The translations under genes were made by a program, and so were the position numbers. A model generated the notes under the pieces. That model was not told where the DNA came from. It saw nothing but the letters and a program-made list of their open reading frames with translations, and made no database searches. From JAVBLV01 sp031553195 (lineage in GTDB: Bacteria; Bacteroidota; Bacteroidia; Bacteroidales; P3), in the NCBI GenBank assembly GCA_031553195.1, contig JAVBLV010000033.1, positions 1 to 64,000 on the forward strand: a stretch of 64,000 nt of DNA. The letters run 5' to 3'. Each line of letters starts with the position of its first letter. The first letter of the stretch is position 1. Of this stretch, positions 8,348 through 16,258 are shown in pieces.

Positions 8348-9901
8348 TTACATTTTGATTTCTTCGTTATTTTTATCAAAGAAATGATATTCCAATAAAT
8401 TATAAGAACTAGACAATTGAATTTTTATCCATTGTTTGTATTTCCAGAACCATTTCCATTGCGGAGACGCAAAAGTCCTTTTTGTAAGAAAGGCATGAAT
8501 ATATGGATGCACAACCAATGTCAACTTTTTTTCGTTTTGTTCTTGAATCAAGTACTTCAGATTATTTTCAATTTCGTCTACTAAAATAATGCTGGATTTG
8601 ATGGCGCCTGTCCCATTGCAGGTGGGACATTTTTCCACAACATCCATATTGATTTGAGGACGAACTCTTTGTCGGGTAATTTGTACTAAACCGAATTTGC
8701 TGGGAGGTAAAATAGTATGTTTGGCTTTATCTTTTGACATTTCATCTACAAGCCTTTGAAAGAGCGCGCGACGATTTTGCGCTAAATGTAGATCTATGAA
8801 ATCAATGACAATAATTCCGCCCATATCTCGGAGACGTAATTGGCGAGCAATTTCAGAAGCAGCTTCCAGGTTAACCATTAAAGCGTTTTCTTCCTGGTCT
8901 TGATTCGATTTTGTCCGGTGTCCGCTGTTTACGTCAATTACATGCAGGGCTTCTGTGTGCTCAATAACCAAATAAATACCTGTCCGGATGGTTACTACTT
9001 TACCAAATGCATTCTTTATTTGCTTTTCAACGCCAAATTGTTCAAAAATGGGAGTATTTGCCCGGTAATGCTTTACTATATCAATTTTGTTGGGAGCAAT
9101 CGTATGAAGGTAACTGCGTACTTCATCGTAGAGGTCGGCGTTGTTTACATAAATATTCGAAAAATCATCATTCAGAATGTCGCGAAGCAATACCGAAGTC
9201 TTATCCAGTTCTGAGATTAGCTTTTGCGGAGCTTGCGTCGTAGTAATTTTTTTCTCAAGTAAATTCCACTTAGCTAATAATGAATGTAAGTCGTTGTCCA
9301 GATCTGCAACGGTTTTCCCTTCTGCAACCGTTCGGATAATAATTCCGAAATTATTTGGCCGGATGCTTTGTATCAGGCGTTTTAAACGGTTTCGCTCTTC
9401 ATTATTTTTAATTTTTTGTGAAATAGAAACCCTATTTGAAAAAGGCACCAATACCATATAACGTCCTGCAAAAGAAATCTCGGAAGAAAGTTTCGGGCCT
9501 TTTGAGGAAATCGGTTCTTTGGCTATTTGCACCATAACCAATTGATTTGGCTTGAGCAGAGATGAAATTTTGCCGGTTTTTTCAATTTCTTCTTCAAGTT
9601 TAAAACTCTCGAGATTCAGCGAATTAGGATCCCCCGCCGAAGCATTTTTTACATACTTGGCCAATGAATTAAATTGAGGACCCAAATCAAGGTAATGAAG
9701 AAAGGCATCTTTTTCAGAGCCGACATCAATAAAAGCCGCATTAAGCCCCGACATGATTTTCTTCACTTTTCCCAAATAAACGTCTCCTACAGTATGTTGG
9801 GTATTACTCTGTTCTTTGTGTAATTCAACAAGCTGTTTATCCTCCAGTAAAGCTATTTCAACTCCCGATATTTTTGAATCTATAATTAAATCCTTATTCA
9901 C
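8348..9901 (-). CDS. rng: Ribonuclease E/G family endoribonuclease
   Basis: 517 residues, the length of RNase G-type enzymes without the long degradosome tail of E. coli RNase E. The S1 RNA-binding domain (about 38-150) begins GDVYLGKVKKIMSGLNAAFIDVG. The catalytic aspartates are visible as D323 in VIDVNSGH and D367 in IVIDFIDL. The zinc-link cysteines are in CPTCNGTG (425-432). It acts in mRNA decay and rRNA maturation. A 575-bp gene-free, hairpin-rich stretch lies upstream, which could be a structured leader as in E. coli rne (inference). Confidence 0.95.
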   Translation of the reverse strand: MNKDLIIDSKISGVEIALLEDKQLVELHKEQSNTQHTVGDVYLGKVKKIMSGLNAAFIDVGSEKDAFLHYLDLGPQFNSLAKYVKNASAGDPNSLNLESFKLEEEIEKTGKISSLLKPNQLVMVQIAKEPISSKGPKLSSEISFAGRYMVLVPFSNRVSISQKIKNNEERNRLKRLIQSIRPNNFGIIIRTVAEGKTVADLDNDLHSLLAKWNLLEKKITTTQAPQKLISELDKTSVLLRDILNDDFSNIYVNNADLYDEVRSYLHTIAPNKIDIVKHYRANTPIFEQFGVEKQIKNAFGKVVTIRTGIYLVIEHTEALHVIDVNSGHRTKSNQDQEENALMVNLEAASEIARQLRLRDMGGIIVIDFIDLHLAQNRRALFQRLVDEMSKDKAKHTILPPSKFGLVQITRQRVRPQINMDVVEKCPTCNGTGAIKSSIILVDEIENNLKYLIQEQNEKKLTLVVHPYIHAFLTKRTFASPQWKWFWKYKQWIKIQLSSSYNLLEYHFFDKNNEEIKM

Positions 9902-10406
9902 ATTGGAGTTTTTTAGTTATAAAACATAATTTTGTAAGATGTTGGGGTTGATAAATCAATGAAATCTGTCTTTTTTAGAATTCGGATTTTTTCTCCCCCC
10001 ATTCTGTCAAGACATATTATTTGTATTGTTTGACAGTCTTAAGTTCTTGTAAATTTAAATGTTCCATTTGAGAAAATAGATTCCCAATAGGAACTCATGA
10101 AATAATAAAAATGCAAATCGTTGCTTCAATATCCTTACTTTAAAAGCGGTATCAAGATATTTCAAAAATAACGACAGATGCATTATTAATAGTAAGGATA
10201 GCAGAAGCTATCTTGCGTACTTCAATGTACACATCATTTGACCTTCAAAATGGGAATCATGGTTAATGTTTTGGCTTAATCAATAATATCCGGAAATTTC
10301 AAAAAGATAGAATGAAAATTTCCAAATAAATTGAGCGCAAGAACCGGATATGCGCTTTGAAGGCAAAAATTCTTATTGTATGCTAATAAAATTGGCTTAA
10401 GACATA
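9902..10406. other. Gene-free stretch upstream of rng with several hairpins
   Basis: No convincing coding frame. Visible structures are CTGTCAA/TTGACAG (10004-10036), ATCCTTACT/AGTAAGGAT (10131-10139 with 10191-10199), GATAGC-agaa-GCTATC (10197-10212) and AGCGCA/TGCGCT (10334-10356). On the minus strand this would be the leader of the RNase G message if transcription starts far upstream. Confidence 0.4.
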
Positions 10407-10446
10407 ACAAATTACACAATAGCAACCTGAATTACTATTGTGTAAC
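10407..10446 (-). terminator. Terminator after the small basic protein gene
   Basis: TTACACAATAG (10412-10422) pairs perfectly with CTATTGTGTAA (10435-10445). On the minus strand it is followed by TTTGTT. It lies about 30 bp beyond the stop of the 29-residue gene. Confidence 0.7.
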
Positions 10447-10476
10447 TTTATTAAAAAAAGATTCCCTTAAAAAGAA

Positions 10477-10566
10477 TTATTTCTTTTTATGTCTATTTTT
10501 GCGCAAACGTTTTTTACGTTTGTGCGTAGCAATCTTGTGTCTTTTTCTTTTCTTCCCGCTAGGCAT
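10477..10566 (-). CDS. 29-residue basic protein of AURKAIP1/COX24 (mS38-like) type
   Basis: A very short gene: ATG at 10566, TAA at 10477-10479. The product begins MPSGKKRKRHKIATHKRKKR and ends LRKNRHKKK, so more than half the residues are Lys, Arg or His. Bacteroidetes genomes commonly carry a nearly identical short protein annotated as an AURKAIP1/COX24 domain protein, related to mitochondrial mS38 and actinobacterial bS22; it is inferred to be a small-subunit ribosomal protein. It lies 4 bp after the HU stop and is followed by a terminator, so it is probably co-transcribed with HU. Confidence 0.88.
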   Translation of the reverse strand: MPSGKKRKRHKIATHKRKKRLRKNRHKKK

Positions 10567-10570
10567 AGTA

Positions 10571-10861
10571 TTATTTTAATTTGACGTTTTTCTTGATACT
10601 GTTTACGAACTCTTTTGCAGGTTTGAAGTCAGGAATATTGTGAGCAGGAATAATAATGGTGGTATTCTTAGAAATATTTCTTCCTGTTTTTTCTGCTCTC
10701 TTTTTAATTATAAAACTTCCGAATCCACGTAGATAAACGGGTTCTCCTTTATTTAAAGAATCTTTGACAACGTCCATGAAAGATTCTACGGTCGCTTGAA
10801 TGGCAACTTTTTCGATTCCTGTTTTGTGAGCAATTTCTGCTACGATTTCTGCTTTTGTCAT
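10571..10861 (-). CDS. HU family DNA-binding protein, second paralogue
   Basis: 96 residues of HU/IHF fold: MTKAEIVAEIAHKTGIEK at the N-terminus and YLRGFGSFIIKKRAEKTGRN as the beta-arm signature. The arm tip lacks the usual Pro of HU (KTGRNISKNTT rather than R-N-P-x-T), and the C-terminus is extended and lysine-rich. It differs clearly from the HU at 331-594 and is expected to have a different DNA-binding preference or partner. It precedes the 29-residue ribosome-type gene by 4 bp, and a -7 box lies about 60 bp upstream. Confidence 0.92.
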   Translation of the reverse strand: MTKAEIVAEIAHKTGIEKVAIQATVESFMDVVKDSLNKGEPVYLRGFGSFIIKKRAEKTGRNISKNTTIIIPAHNIPDFKPAKEFVNSIKKNVKLK

Positions 10862-10920
10862 TGTTTTACAGTTTATATTGTTAATTTGCTATTTTGGTTT
10901 GTGTGTTATAAACTAATATG

Positions 10921-10928
10921 CAAAGATA
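10921..10928 (-). promoter_or_regulatory. Putative -7 box (TATCTTTG) for the second HU gene
   Basis: Minus-strand TATCTTTG, an exact fit to TAnnTTTG, 60 bp upstream of the HU start. Confidence 0.55.
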
Positions 10929-11126
10929 ATAGCTTTTTTTTGATTTTCCATGTTTTGAGGTAAGATTCTCAAAAGATTACCTATGGATTTTATTCCTGTG
11001 CACATGTAATTGTCTGATAGTTAACATAGTGAAAAGAATGATGAAAAATGATTTTATCTAATTGAAATTAAAATCGTTAAATGATCCTGTCGAATTCTAA
11101 GATAGAATTAAGTCAAGATTCGGGAT

Positions 11127-12356
11127 TCAAAAAACTGACAAATTGTTATCATGCTTAGATCTTAAGTTCATTTCTTCGTTTTCGAGAAAAAATCTTATCA
11201 ATTCGAATTCTTTAATCGGCGAATTTTGGAAAGAAAACGATGTCAGGTCGGGAACATGGTTCGTATTATGAAAGAAATCGCTGAAAAAGTTTCGCAAATG
11301 TTCTTCGTCAGATTTTTGGGTTTCTTTCTGTTGTTTTAAAAATTGGAATATTCTAAATCCGTCCAGGCGTTCATGACATGCGCGGATGAATAGTTGTTCC
11401 GTCTTAAAATTGTTTCGTAAAGGTTCCCAGAGATAAGGGGTTTTCAATTGTTGAATCAAAAAACCAGTTAATGGGGTTTCTATGTTTTGAGTAAACAGGG
11501 TAGGAAATAAATGATAGGTTTTTTCAATCATGTTGAAAAGGATATGATTGTAAATGGGATAATTTTCCCATTGATTATCGATTCCTTTTCTAACGGAGGG
11601 GCCTGTGCCGAAGGGAACCCTGTCGGAAATACGAGCCGAAGGATATATTTTTTCTTGATTCCACAACAAAAGTTTGCCGGTTTTGCAAAGTTTTTGTAGA
11701 AAATAAAAATCCTCTCCCGCTTCAAAAGGAGTTATCCCATTTACTTTTTTACATGCCCATACAGGGAAAGCCATGCCCGATCCTAATGCGGTAAATGCAT
11801 ACGGACTCCCTATTCGTAGTAAATTTATAAGATAATATCGCATATAAATCTCGTATCGCAAGATGGCGCGATTTACTTTTTCATCATCTTCGAGAGGATG
11901 ATAATAGGGGACGGCCATTCCCGGCGAATTTGGAAATTCGTTAAACCGGTTAATAAGGGACTGGAAATAATTTTCCGAAAAACAAGTATCGGCGTCTAAA
12001 CTAATAACTAAATCATTATCTCTCGCTTTTGAGACAATGAAATCAAATAATGTTTTTCTTGCTTGTCCTACGCCTTTCTTTTTCTCGCTCCACCCTTTTC
12101 CCGGGGAGCTCCTGTCTATAATTGTTAAAGGAAAATTTTTAAAAGAATGACACAGATCAAGGCTTTTTTGATTATCTAAACAATCTTTTATTTTTGTCGC
12201 ATCTGTCCACCAAGAATCCGGTTGATTGATACAAACGACTAATTCGACATCTTGAAAACTCTGAGAAAATATCAGGTTCAGTATTTTTTCGAGATTTTCA
12301 AATTCGCGAAGGACGGGTAATGCAATAAATATCTTATTAAAAAATCTTTTTTTCAT
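11127..12356 (-). CDS. Family 2-like glycosyltransferase
   Basis: 409 residues. The GT-A fold is suggested by the N-terminal IALPVLREFENLEKILNLIF, then DNDLVISLDADTCFSENYF with the DxD motif (D-A-D, near residue 142) that binds the nucleotide sugar and metal. A later EAGEDFYFLQKL resembles the ED acceptor-site motif of family 2 enzymes. It has no transmembrane helix, so it is cytosolic or peripheral. The acceptor is unknown. The C-terminal 120 residues are a helical extension I cannot assign. It is divergent from mrp, with its own -7 box 50 bp upstream. Confidence 0.82.
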   Translation of the reverse strand: MKKRFFNKIFIALPVLREFENLEKILNLIFSQSFQDVELVVCINQPDSWWTDATKIKDCLDNQKSLDLCHSFKNFPLTIIDRSSPGKGWSEKKKGVGQARKTLFDFIVSKARDNDLVISLDADTCFSENYFQSLINRFNEFPNSPGMAVPYYHPLEDDEKVNRAILRYEIYMRYYLINLLRIGSPYAFTALGSGMAFPVWACKKVNGITPFEAGEDFYFLQKLCKTGKLLLWNQEKIYPSARISDRVPFGTGPSVRKGIDNQWENYPIYNHILFNMIEKTYHLFPTLFTQNIETPLTGFLIQQLKTPYLWEPLRNNFKTEQLFIRACHERLDGFRIFQFLKQQKETQKSDEEHLRNFFSDFFHNTNHVPDLTSFSFQNSPIKEFELIRFFLENEEMNLRSKHDNNLSVF

Positions 12357-12405
12357 AACTCATTTCAGGTTAGGCGCGCGTCTCACGTTTAGAATTAACC
12401 ATTGT

Positions 12406-12413
12406 CAAAAATA
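12406..12413 (-). promoter_or_regulatory. Putative -7 box (TATTTTTG) for the glycosyltransferase gene
   Basis: Minus-strand TATTTTTG, 50 bp upstream of the start codon, in the divergent region shared with mrp. Confidence 0.5.
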
Positions 12414-12479
12414 CGCAATCTAAATGATATAATGATATAATGTCTACGTTTACTATGAACGTTATTTATTTTACAATTG

Positions 12480-12513
12480 TTTGCGGCAAATTGAAAACTA
12501 TCATGTAAATTTG
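12480..12513 (+). promoter_or_regulatory. Bacteroidetes-type promoter of mrp
   Basis: TTTG at 12480-12483 (-33) and TAAATTTG at 12506-12513 (-7), spaced 22 bp, close to the consensus spacing. The start codon of mrp lies 31 bp downstream. Confidence 0.65.
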
Positions 12514-12544
12514 CACGACTTTAAAATGGTATGAAGTTATACTA

Positions 12545-13609
12545 ATGAAACCGTCTCCCGTACAAATAGAATTGGCTCTTTCCGGCGTATTGGAAGTTAA
12601 TTCGCAAAAAGATATAATCTTATCAGGAATACTGGAACAAATAGAGGTAGGCGAAAACAAAGTTCTTTTAAAAATATCTTCTGATACGGATTATTCGTTT
12701 GCGCAAAAAAATCGTCTTAAACAGGAATGCGCAAGGGCCATTCATGAAAATGTTTCAAATTTATTGGATGTCGACGTTCAATTTGAAAAAAGGAAGTTGT
12801 CCCGCCAAACGGAGGAAAGTTATCATTCTATAAAAAATATTATAGCTATTGTTTCCGGAAAGGGGGGAGTAGGAAAATCTACTGTTGCCGCAAACTTAGC
12901 GATTTCGTTATCTGAAAATGGGAATAGGGTCGGTCTTCTGGATACGGATATCTATGGTCCTTCAATTCCAGTTCTATTTAAAGTAAATTCTGGAAACATA
13001 AGGAGTACGGAAAAGGATGGAAAGCCAATTTTAATTCCGGCGGAAAAATATGGAGTGAAGCTGATGTCTGTCGGTTTTTTTGTCGAAGATCAGCAGGCGC
13101 TTATTTGGAGAGGCCCCATGGCTTCGAATGCTTTAAAACAACTGATTGCTCAAACGGAGTGGGGGGAGTTGGATTATTTAATATTGGATTTGCCTCCCGG
13201 AACTGGAGACGTCCAATTAACGCTAATTGATTTGCTTCCTATTACGGCTGTTTTGATGGTTAGCACGCCCCAGCAAATTGCAATAGCTGATGTAAAAAGA
13301 GCCTTTGACATGTTTAGAAAAGAAGGAAAAGAAATTCCGGTACTAGGGTTGGTCGAAAATATGGCGTTTTTTATGCCCGATGATCAGTCAGATGGCCGGA
13401 AATATTACTTGTTTGGGAGAGAGGGCTGTAAGGAATTAGGAAAAGAATTGAATATTAAAATATTGGCGGAAATCCCTTTGATTTACCAGGATGAAGAAAA
13501 CAATTTGTTGGCAAGTTTGGTTAAAGGTTCATTAGGGGAGGGTATATACAATAGGCTGACGTCAAATGTAATAGAAGAATTGTCGAAAATTAAAAAAATC
13601 GATCAATAA
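12545..13609 (+). CDS. mrp: Mrp/NBP35-type Fe-S cluster carrier ATPase
   Basis: 354 residues. An N-terminal domain related to MIP18/DUF59 (about 1-90) is followed by a P-loop ATPase with the deviant Walker A GKGGVGKST (105-113), LDTDIYGPS (switch I) and DYLILDLPPGTGD (Walker B-like). It is known in the family to bind and transfer Fe-S clusters. The C-terminal CPxC motif of many Mrp proteins is not visible: the equivalent stretch reads VENMAFFMPDDQSDGRKYYLFGREGC with a single Cys, which I believe is usual in this phylum. It is followed 47 bp later by nfu, consistent with joint Fe-S work. Confidence 0.93.
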   Translation: MKPSPVQIELALSGVLEVNSQKDIILSGILEQIEVGENKVLLKISSDTDYSFAQKNRLKQECARAIHENVSNLLDVDVQFEKRKLSRQTEESYHSIKNIIAIVSGKGGVGKSTVAANLAISLSENGNRVGLLDTDIYGPSIPVLFKVNSGNIRSTEKDGKPILIPAEKYGVKLMSVGFFVEDQQALIWRGPMASNALKQLIAQTEWGELDYLILDLPPGTGDVQLTLIDLLPITAVLMVSTPQQIAIADVKRAFDMFRKEGKEIPVLGLVENMAFFMPDDQSDGRKYYLFGREGCKELGKELNIKILAEIPLIYQDEENNLLASLVKGSLGEGIYNRLTSNVIEELSKIKKIDQ

Positions 13610-13656
13610 TCAAAATAAAACTAAAGTAAGCACGTTACATCAACAAAATTTAAATT

Positions 13657-13908
13657 ATGACTACTGAAGAAAGAAACGAATTAACGACAAAAGTAATTAG
13701 TGTAATAGAACAATTGCGTCCTTATTTGCAGGGCGATGGGGGCGACGTAAAATTTGTAGAATTAACGGATGATTATGTGGTGCATGTTGAATTACAGGGG
13801 CGCTGCGGTTCGTGTCCGTATAGTTTGATGACGTTGAAGAATGGAATTCAAAATGCCGTTATCGAAGAAATACCTCAGATAAAATCTGTCGAAGCAGTAA
13901 AAATGTAG
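13657..13908 (+). CDS. nfu: NifU C-terminal domain Fe-S scaffold or carrier
   Basis: 83 residues, a stand-alone NifU-like domain. LRPYLQGDGGDVKFV and GRCGSCPYSLMTLKNGI hold the family's CxxC pair (C50, C53) that bridges a cluster in the homodimer. It is predicted to deliver Fe-S clusters to client proteins. It lies between mrp and a cobalamin adenosyltransferase gene that starts 10 bp after its stop, so all three are probably one operon. Confidence 0.93.
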   Translation: MTTEERNELTTKVISVIEQLRPYLQGDGGDVKFVELTDDYVVHVELQGRCGSCPYSLMTLKNGIQNAVIEEIPQIKSVEAVKM

Positions 13909-13918
13909 GGCATTAGCT

Positions 13919-14467
13919 ATGATTTACACTAAGACAGGAGATAAGGGACAAACTTCTCTGGTTGGAGGAGAAAGGGTTCCAAAGTTTCACGAAAGGGTTG
14001 AAGCATATGGAAATGTCGACGAATTGAATTCATATATCGGATTGGTTCGCGATATGTCGGTAGAGGAAATATATAAAACGGAACTGACAGAAATACAGAA
14101 CGTGTTATTTTTGATTCAAACCGAATTGGCGACGAAAGAGGAAGATATTCTTCAAAAACTCAACACGGTTAAGCCTATTCATATTGAAGTCTTAGAAGCG
14201 GGAATTGATAAAATATCCGAAGATTTACCGAAAATAAAAACATTTGTTTTACCTGGCGGAACCGAACTTTCATCACATTGCCAAATAGCGCGCTGTATTT
14301 GCCGGAGAGCAGAAAGGCAGGTTGTTCGGCTTTCTGTTAATGAAGAATTAAACCCATTCATTTTGCAATATTTAAACAGATTATCGGACTATCTGTTTGT
14401 ATTGGCTCGAAAATACTTGCAATTACAAGGTAAAAACGATTTGCTGTGGGAAAATAAATTCCGGTAA
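13919..14467 (+). CDS. Cob(I)yrinic acid a,c-diamide adenosyltransferase, PduO type
   Basis: 182 residues. It transfers the adenosyl group of ATP to cob(I)alamin to make coenzyme B12. The N-terminal ATP-binding motif is YTKTGDKGQTSLVGGERV (3-20). It is followed by RVEAYGNVDELNSYIG, and by the C-terminal helical motif ARCICRRAERQVVRL, whose Arg and Glu are catalytic in the PduO family. The length is that of a single-domain enzyme. No other cobalamin genes are in the window, so the enzyme may serve salvage of imported corrinoid (inference). Confidence 0.94.
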   Translation: MIYTKTGDKGQTSLVGGERVPKFHERVEAYGNVDELNSYIGLVRDMSVEEIYKTELTEIQNVLFLIQTELATKEEDILQKLNTVKPIHIEVLEAGIDKISEDLPKIKTFVLPGGTELSSHCQIARCICRRAERQVVRLSVNEELNPFILQYLNRLSDYLFVLARKYLQLQGKNDLLWENKFR

Positions 14468-14472
14468 ACGGG

Positions 14473-14584
14473 GTTTTTGTAGATGTTGATAAAGTAATTT
14501 CTATATGGAACTTTCCGGACGTCATTTTTACGATAGGTTTCAGTTTATTTATTGGCTTATTGATTTTGAATAGAATTCGATTGT
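14473..14584 (+). other. Possible membrane micropeptide frame without a standard start
   Basis: The frame reads KVISIWNFPDVIFTIGFSLF followed by IGLLILNRIRL and TAA at about 14582-14584. It looks like a 20-residue membrane helix with a basic C-terminus and would be about 30-35 residues long. No ATG, GTG or TTG is in frame after the previous stop; only ATT, GTA or ATA codons are available. It could be a real small gene with a rare start, a decayed gene or chance. Confidence 0.25.
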
Positions 14585-14603
14585 AAATATTGTGGAGTAT
14601 TTG

Positions 14604-14611
14604 TAATTTTG
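14604..14611 (+). promoter_or_regulatory. Putative -7 box (TAATTTTG) for pcm
   Basis: TAATTTTG fits TAnnTTTG, 36 bp upstream of the ATG at 14648. Because it overlaps the in-frame TTG at 14609, it argues against that upstream start. Confidence 0.6.
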
Positions 14612-14647
14612 CGTTTCGAAAATTGCTCTCGGGATATTTATTCTACC

Positions 14648-15286
14648 ATGATAGATACATTTAAACATAAGGGATTAAGGAAAAAGTTAATAGAAGAACT
14701 CCGCCAAAAGGGAATAACGGATGAGTTGGTATTAGCGGCATTTGAGAAAATTCCGCGTCATTTTTTCCTGGATTCTTCTTTTGATGAAATAGCCTATCAG
14801 GATAGAGCTTTTTCTATAGGAAGCGGCCAGACAATTTCTCAGCCATATACGGTGGCATTCCAAACCCAACTGTTGGAGGTGAAGAAAAATCAAAAGATAT
14901 TGGAAATAGGAACCGGTTCGGGTTTTCAAACTTGCGTTTTGTGCGACTTGGGAGCAAAGGTGTTTACTATTGAACGTCAGAAAGCATTATATCAGAAAGC
15001 AAAAATTTTTATCCCGCAACTAAAATATAATGCCAAATGTTTTTTAGGCGACGGGTATGTGGGCTTGCCGGCTTATGCTCCCTTTGATAAAATTTTGGTT
15101 ACGTGCGGCGCTCCTTTTATTCCCCAGGCATTGGTGGATCAATTGAAAGTTGGAGGAAAAATGATTATCCCCGTCGGAGAGGAAGTGCAAGAAATGATTT
15201 GTCTCGCCAAAATTAGCGATACAGAGGTGGACAAAAAAGTATTTGGAAGTTTTCGATTTGTTCCTATGTTGGAAAAATATACTTAA
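14648..15286 (+). CDS. pcm: Protein-L-isoaspartate O-methyltransferase
   Basis: 212 residues from the ATG at 14648; a TTG start at 14609 is ruled unlikely by the promoter box. It methylates L-isoaspartyl residues in damaged proteins using S-adenosylmethionine. The motifs are IPRHFFLD, the family-specific GSGQTISQPYTVAFQTQLLE, and the SAM-binding loop ILEIGTGSGFQTCVL. GDGYVGLPAYAPFDKILVTCGAP is the post-I region and motif II. The length is usual. It has its own promoter, and a terminator follows. Confidence 0.94.
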   Translation: MIDTFKHKGLRKKLIEELRQKGITDELVLAAFEKIPRHFFLDSSFDEIAYQDRAFSIGSGQTISQPYTVAFQTQLLEVKKNQKILEIGTGSGFQTCVLCDLGAKVFTIERQKALYQKAKIFIPQLKYNAKCFLGDGYVGLPAYAPFDKILVTCGAPFIPQALVDQLKVGGKMIIPVGEEVQEMICLAKISDTEVDKKVFGSFRFVPMLEKYT

Positions 15287-15292
15287 ATGGTT

Positions 15293-15335
15293 AAGAATAC
15301 CGTTAGATTATTTTAGCGTATTCTTGTATTTTTAC
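15293..15335 (+). terminator. Terminator of pcm
   Basis: AAGAATAC (15293-15300) pairs with GTATTCTT (15318-15325), followed by GTATTTTTA. It starts 7 bp after the pcm stop. Confidence 0.6.
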
Positions 15336-15431
15336 ATGGAAAAATTGTCTTTTTAAAATGAAAATAAAGTTTAATTTTAATCTGAACTTAATAATATATT
15401 AATTGTTTAACTACATAAAATTTTGATAGAT

Positions 15432-15833
15432 ATGAAAAAAGTAATTTTAGTTGCAGCAATGTTACTCGGTTTTTCTACATTCGTATTTGCGCAAAGTAAT
15501 GCGACGCAAAGCGGACCAAAGATAGTTTTTGAAAGCTTGGTTCACGATTATGGCAATATTACCAAAGGAGCAAATGGCGAGTGTACTTTTACTTTTAAAA
15601 ATGAGGGAAACGAACCTCTGTTATTGTCTTCAGTAACTTCTTCTTGCGGATGTACCGTGCCTACATGGACTAAAGACCCGATTATGCCAGGACAGACGGG
15701 AACTATTAAAGTACGCTATGACACCAATCGCCTTGGAGGCATTAACAAATCGATTACGGTTGTTTCTAATTCTGTTCCCAATAATCGCGAAGTTCTTAGA
15801 ATAACAGGAAATGTTTCGGAAAACGCGCAATAA
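15432..15833 (+). CDS. Secreted DUF1573 domain protein (first of tandem pair)
   Basis: 133 residues from ATG 15432 (a TTG nine bases upstream is less likely). The signal peptide is about 20 residues (LVAAMLLGFSTFVFA-Q). The rest is one DUF1573 domain, an immunoglobulin-like fold: FESLVHDYGNITKGANGECTF, FKNEGNEPLLL, and SSCGCTVPTWTKDPIMPGQTG with the conserved CGC. The function is unknown. The family is expanded in Bacteroidetes and is exported, probably to the periplasm. A second gene, nearly the same throughout, lies 425 bp downstream; a MITE-like repeat sits between them. Confidence 0.92.
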   Translation: MKKVILVAAMLLGFSTFVFAQSNATQSGPKIVFESLVHDYGNITKGANGECTFTFKNEGNEPLLLSSVTSSCGCTVPTWTKDPIMPGQTGTIKVRYDTNRLGGINKSITVVSNSVPNNREVLRITGNVSENAQ

Positions 15834-15949
15834 TTTTGCGAGTGATTTGTTTTATTTCCGATTTTGGATTCAGGCGATTATTACAAAATGAGTTTAAAAG
15901 CAATAATAATCATGGAGTTGTAACCCTGTATCTTTTTTTATTAATGAAT

Positions 15950-16116
15950 AAGAGGTTGTTTAAATTTTTATGGAAAAGATTTTGAGAGATAAAAATAACG
16001 ATTTTGCAGGTGGGATTTTTCAAGAATAGTAGAGCTATTTGGTAAAAATTCCGACAAAAAAAGCGCATTTTTAGACTCAAAATACTTCATAGAAAAATTT
16101 TTAAACAACCTCTAAG
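15950..16116 (+). mobile_element. MITE-like element, copy A
   Basis: A 160-bp non-coding element bounded by inverted repeats: GAGGTTGTTTAAA at the left (from 15952) and TTTAAACAACCTC at the right (to 16112). It is flanked on both sides by TAA, which fits a 3-bp target duplication. No protein frame is seen. The core shares long stretches with copies at 34525-34675, 46597-46762 and 55869-56024. A 3-bp TNA duplication and ends starting GAG are reminiscent of some IS5-family groups (inference). Confidence 0.8.
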
Positions 16117-16210
16117 GTCGGGCGAAATGTTTTCTGTTGATTCCCGGATAAAATTTTAAAAAGTCCGGTTTTTTCTGGAATATTTAGTTCATTAAATGAA
16201 TATTAAGTTG

Positions 16211-16218
16211 TAAGTTTG
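16211..16218 (+). promoter_or_regulatory. Putative -7 box (TAAGTTTG) for the second DUF1573 gene
   Basis: TAAGTTTG fits TAnnTTTG, 41 bp upstream of the ATG at 16259. The second gene therefore has its own promoter. Confidence 0.55.
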
Positions 16219-16258
16219 CACATTAAATAGAGTATATAAGTTAAAATTAATGAGTTAT

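Noticed and set aside
14609..14647. TTG start 13 codons upstream for pcm
   Set aside because: It overlaps the TAATTTTG promoter box, so it would not be transcribed as part of the message.
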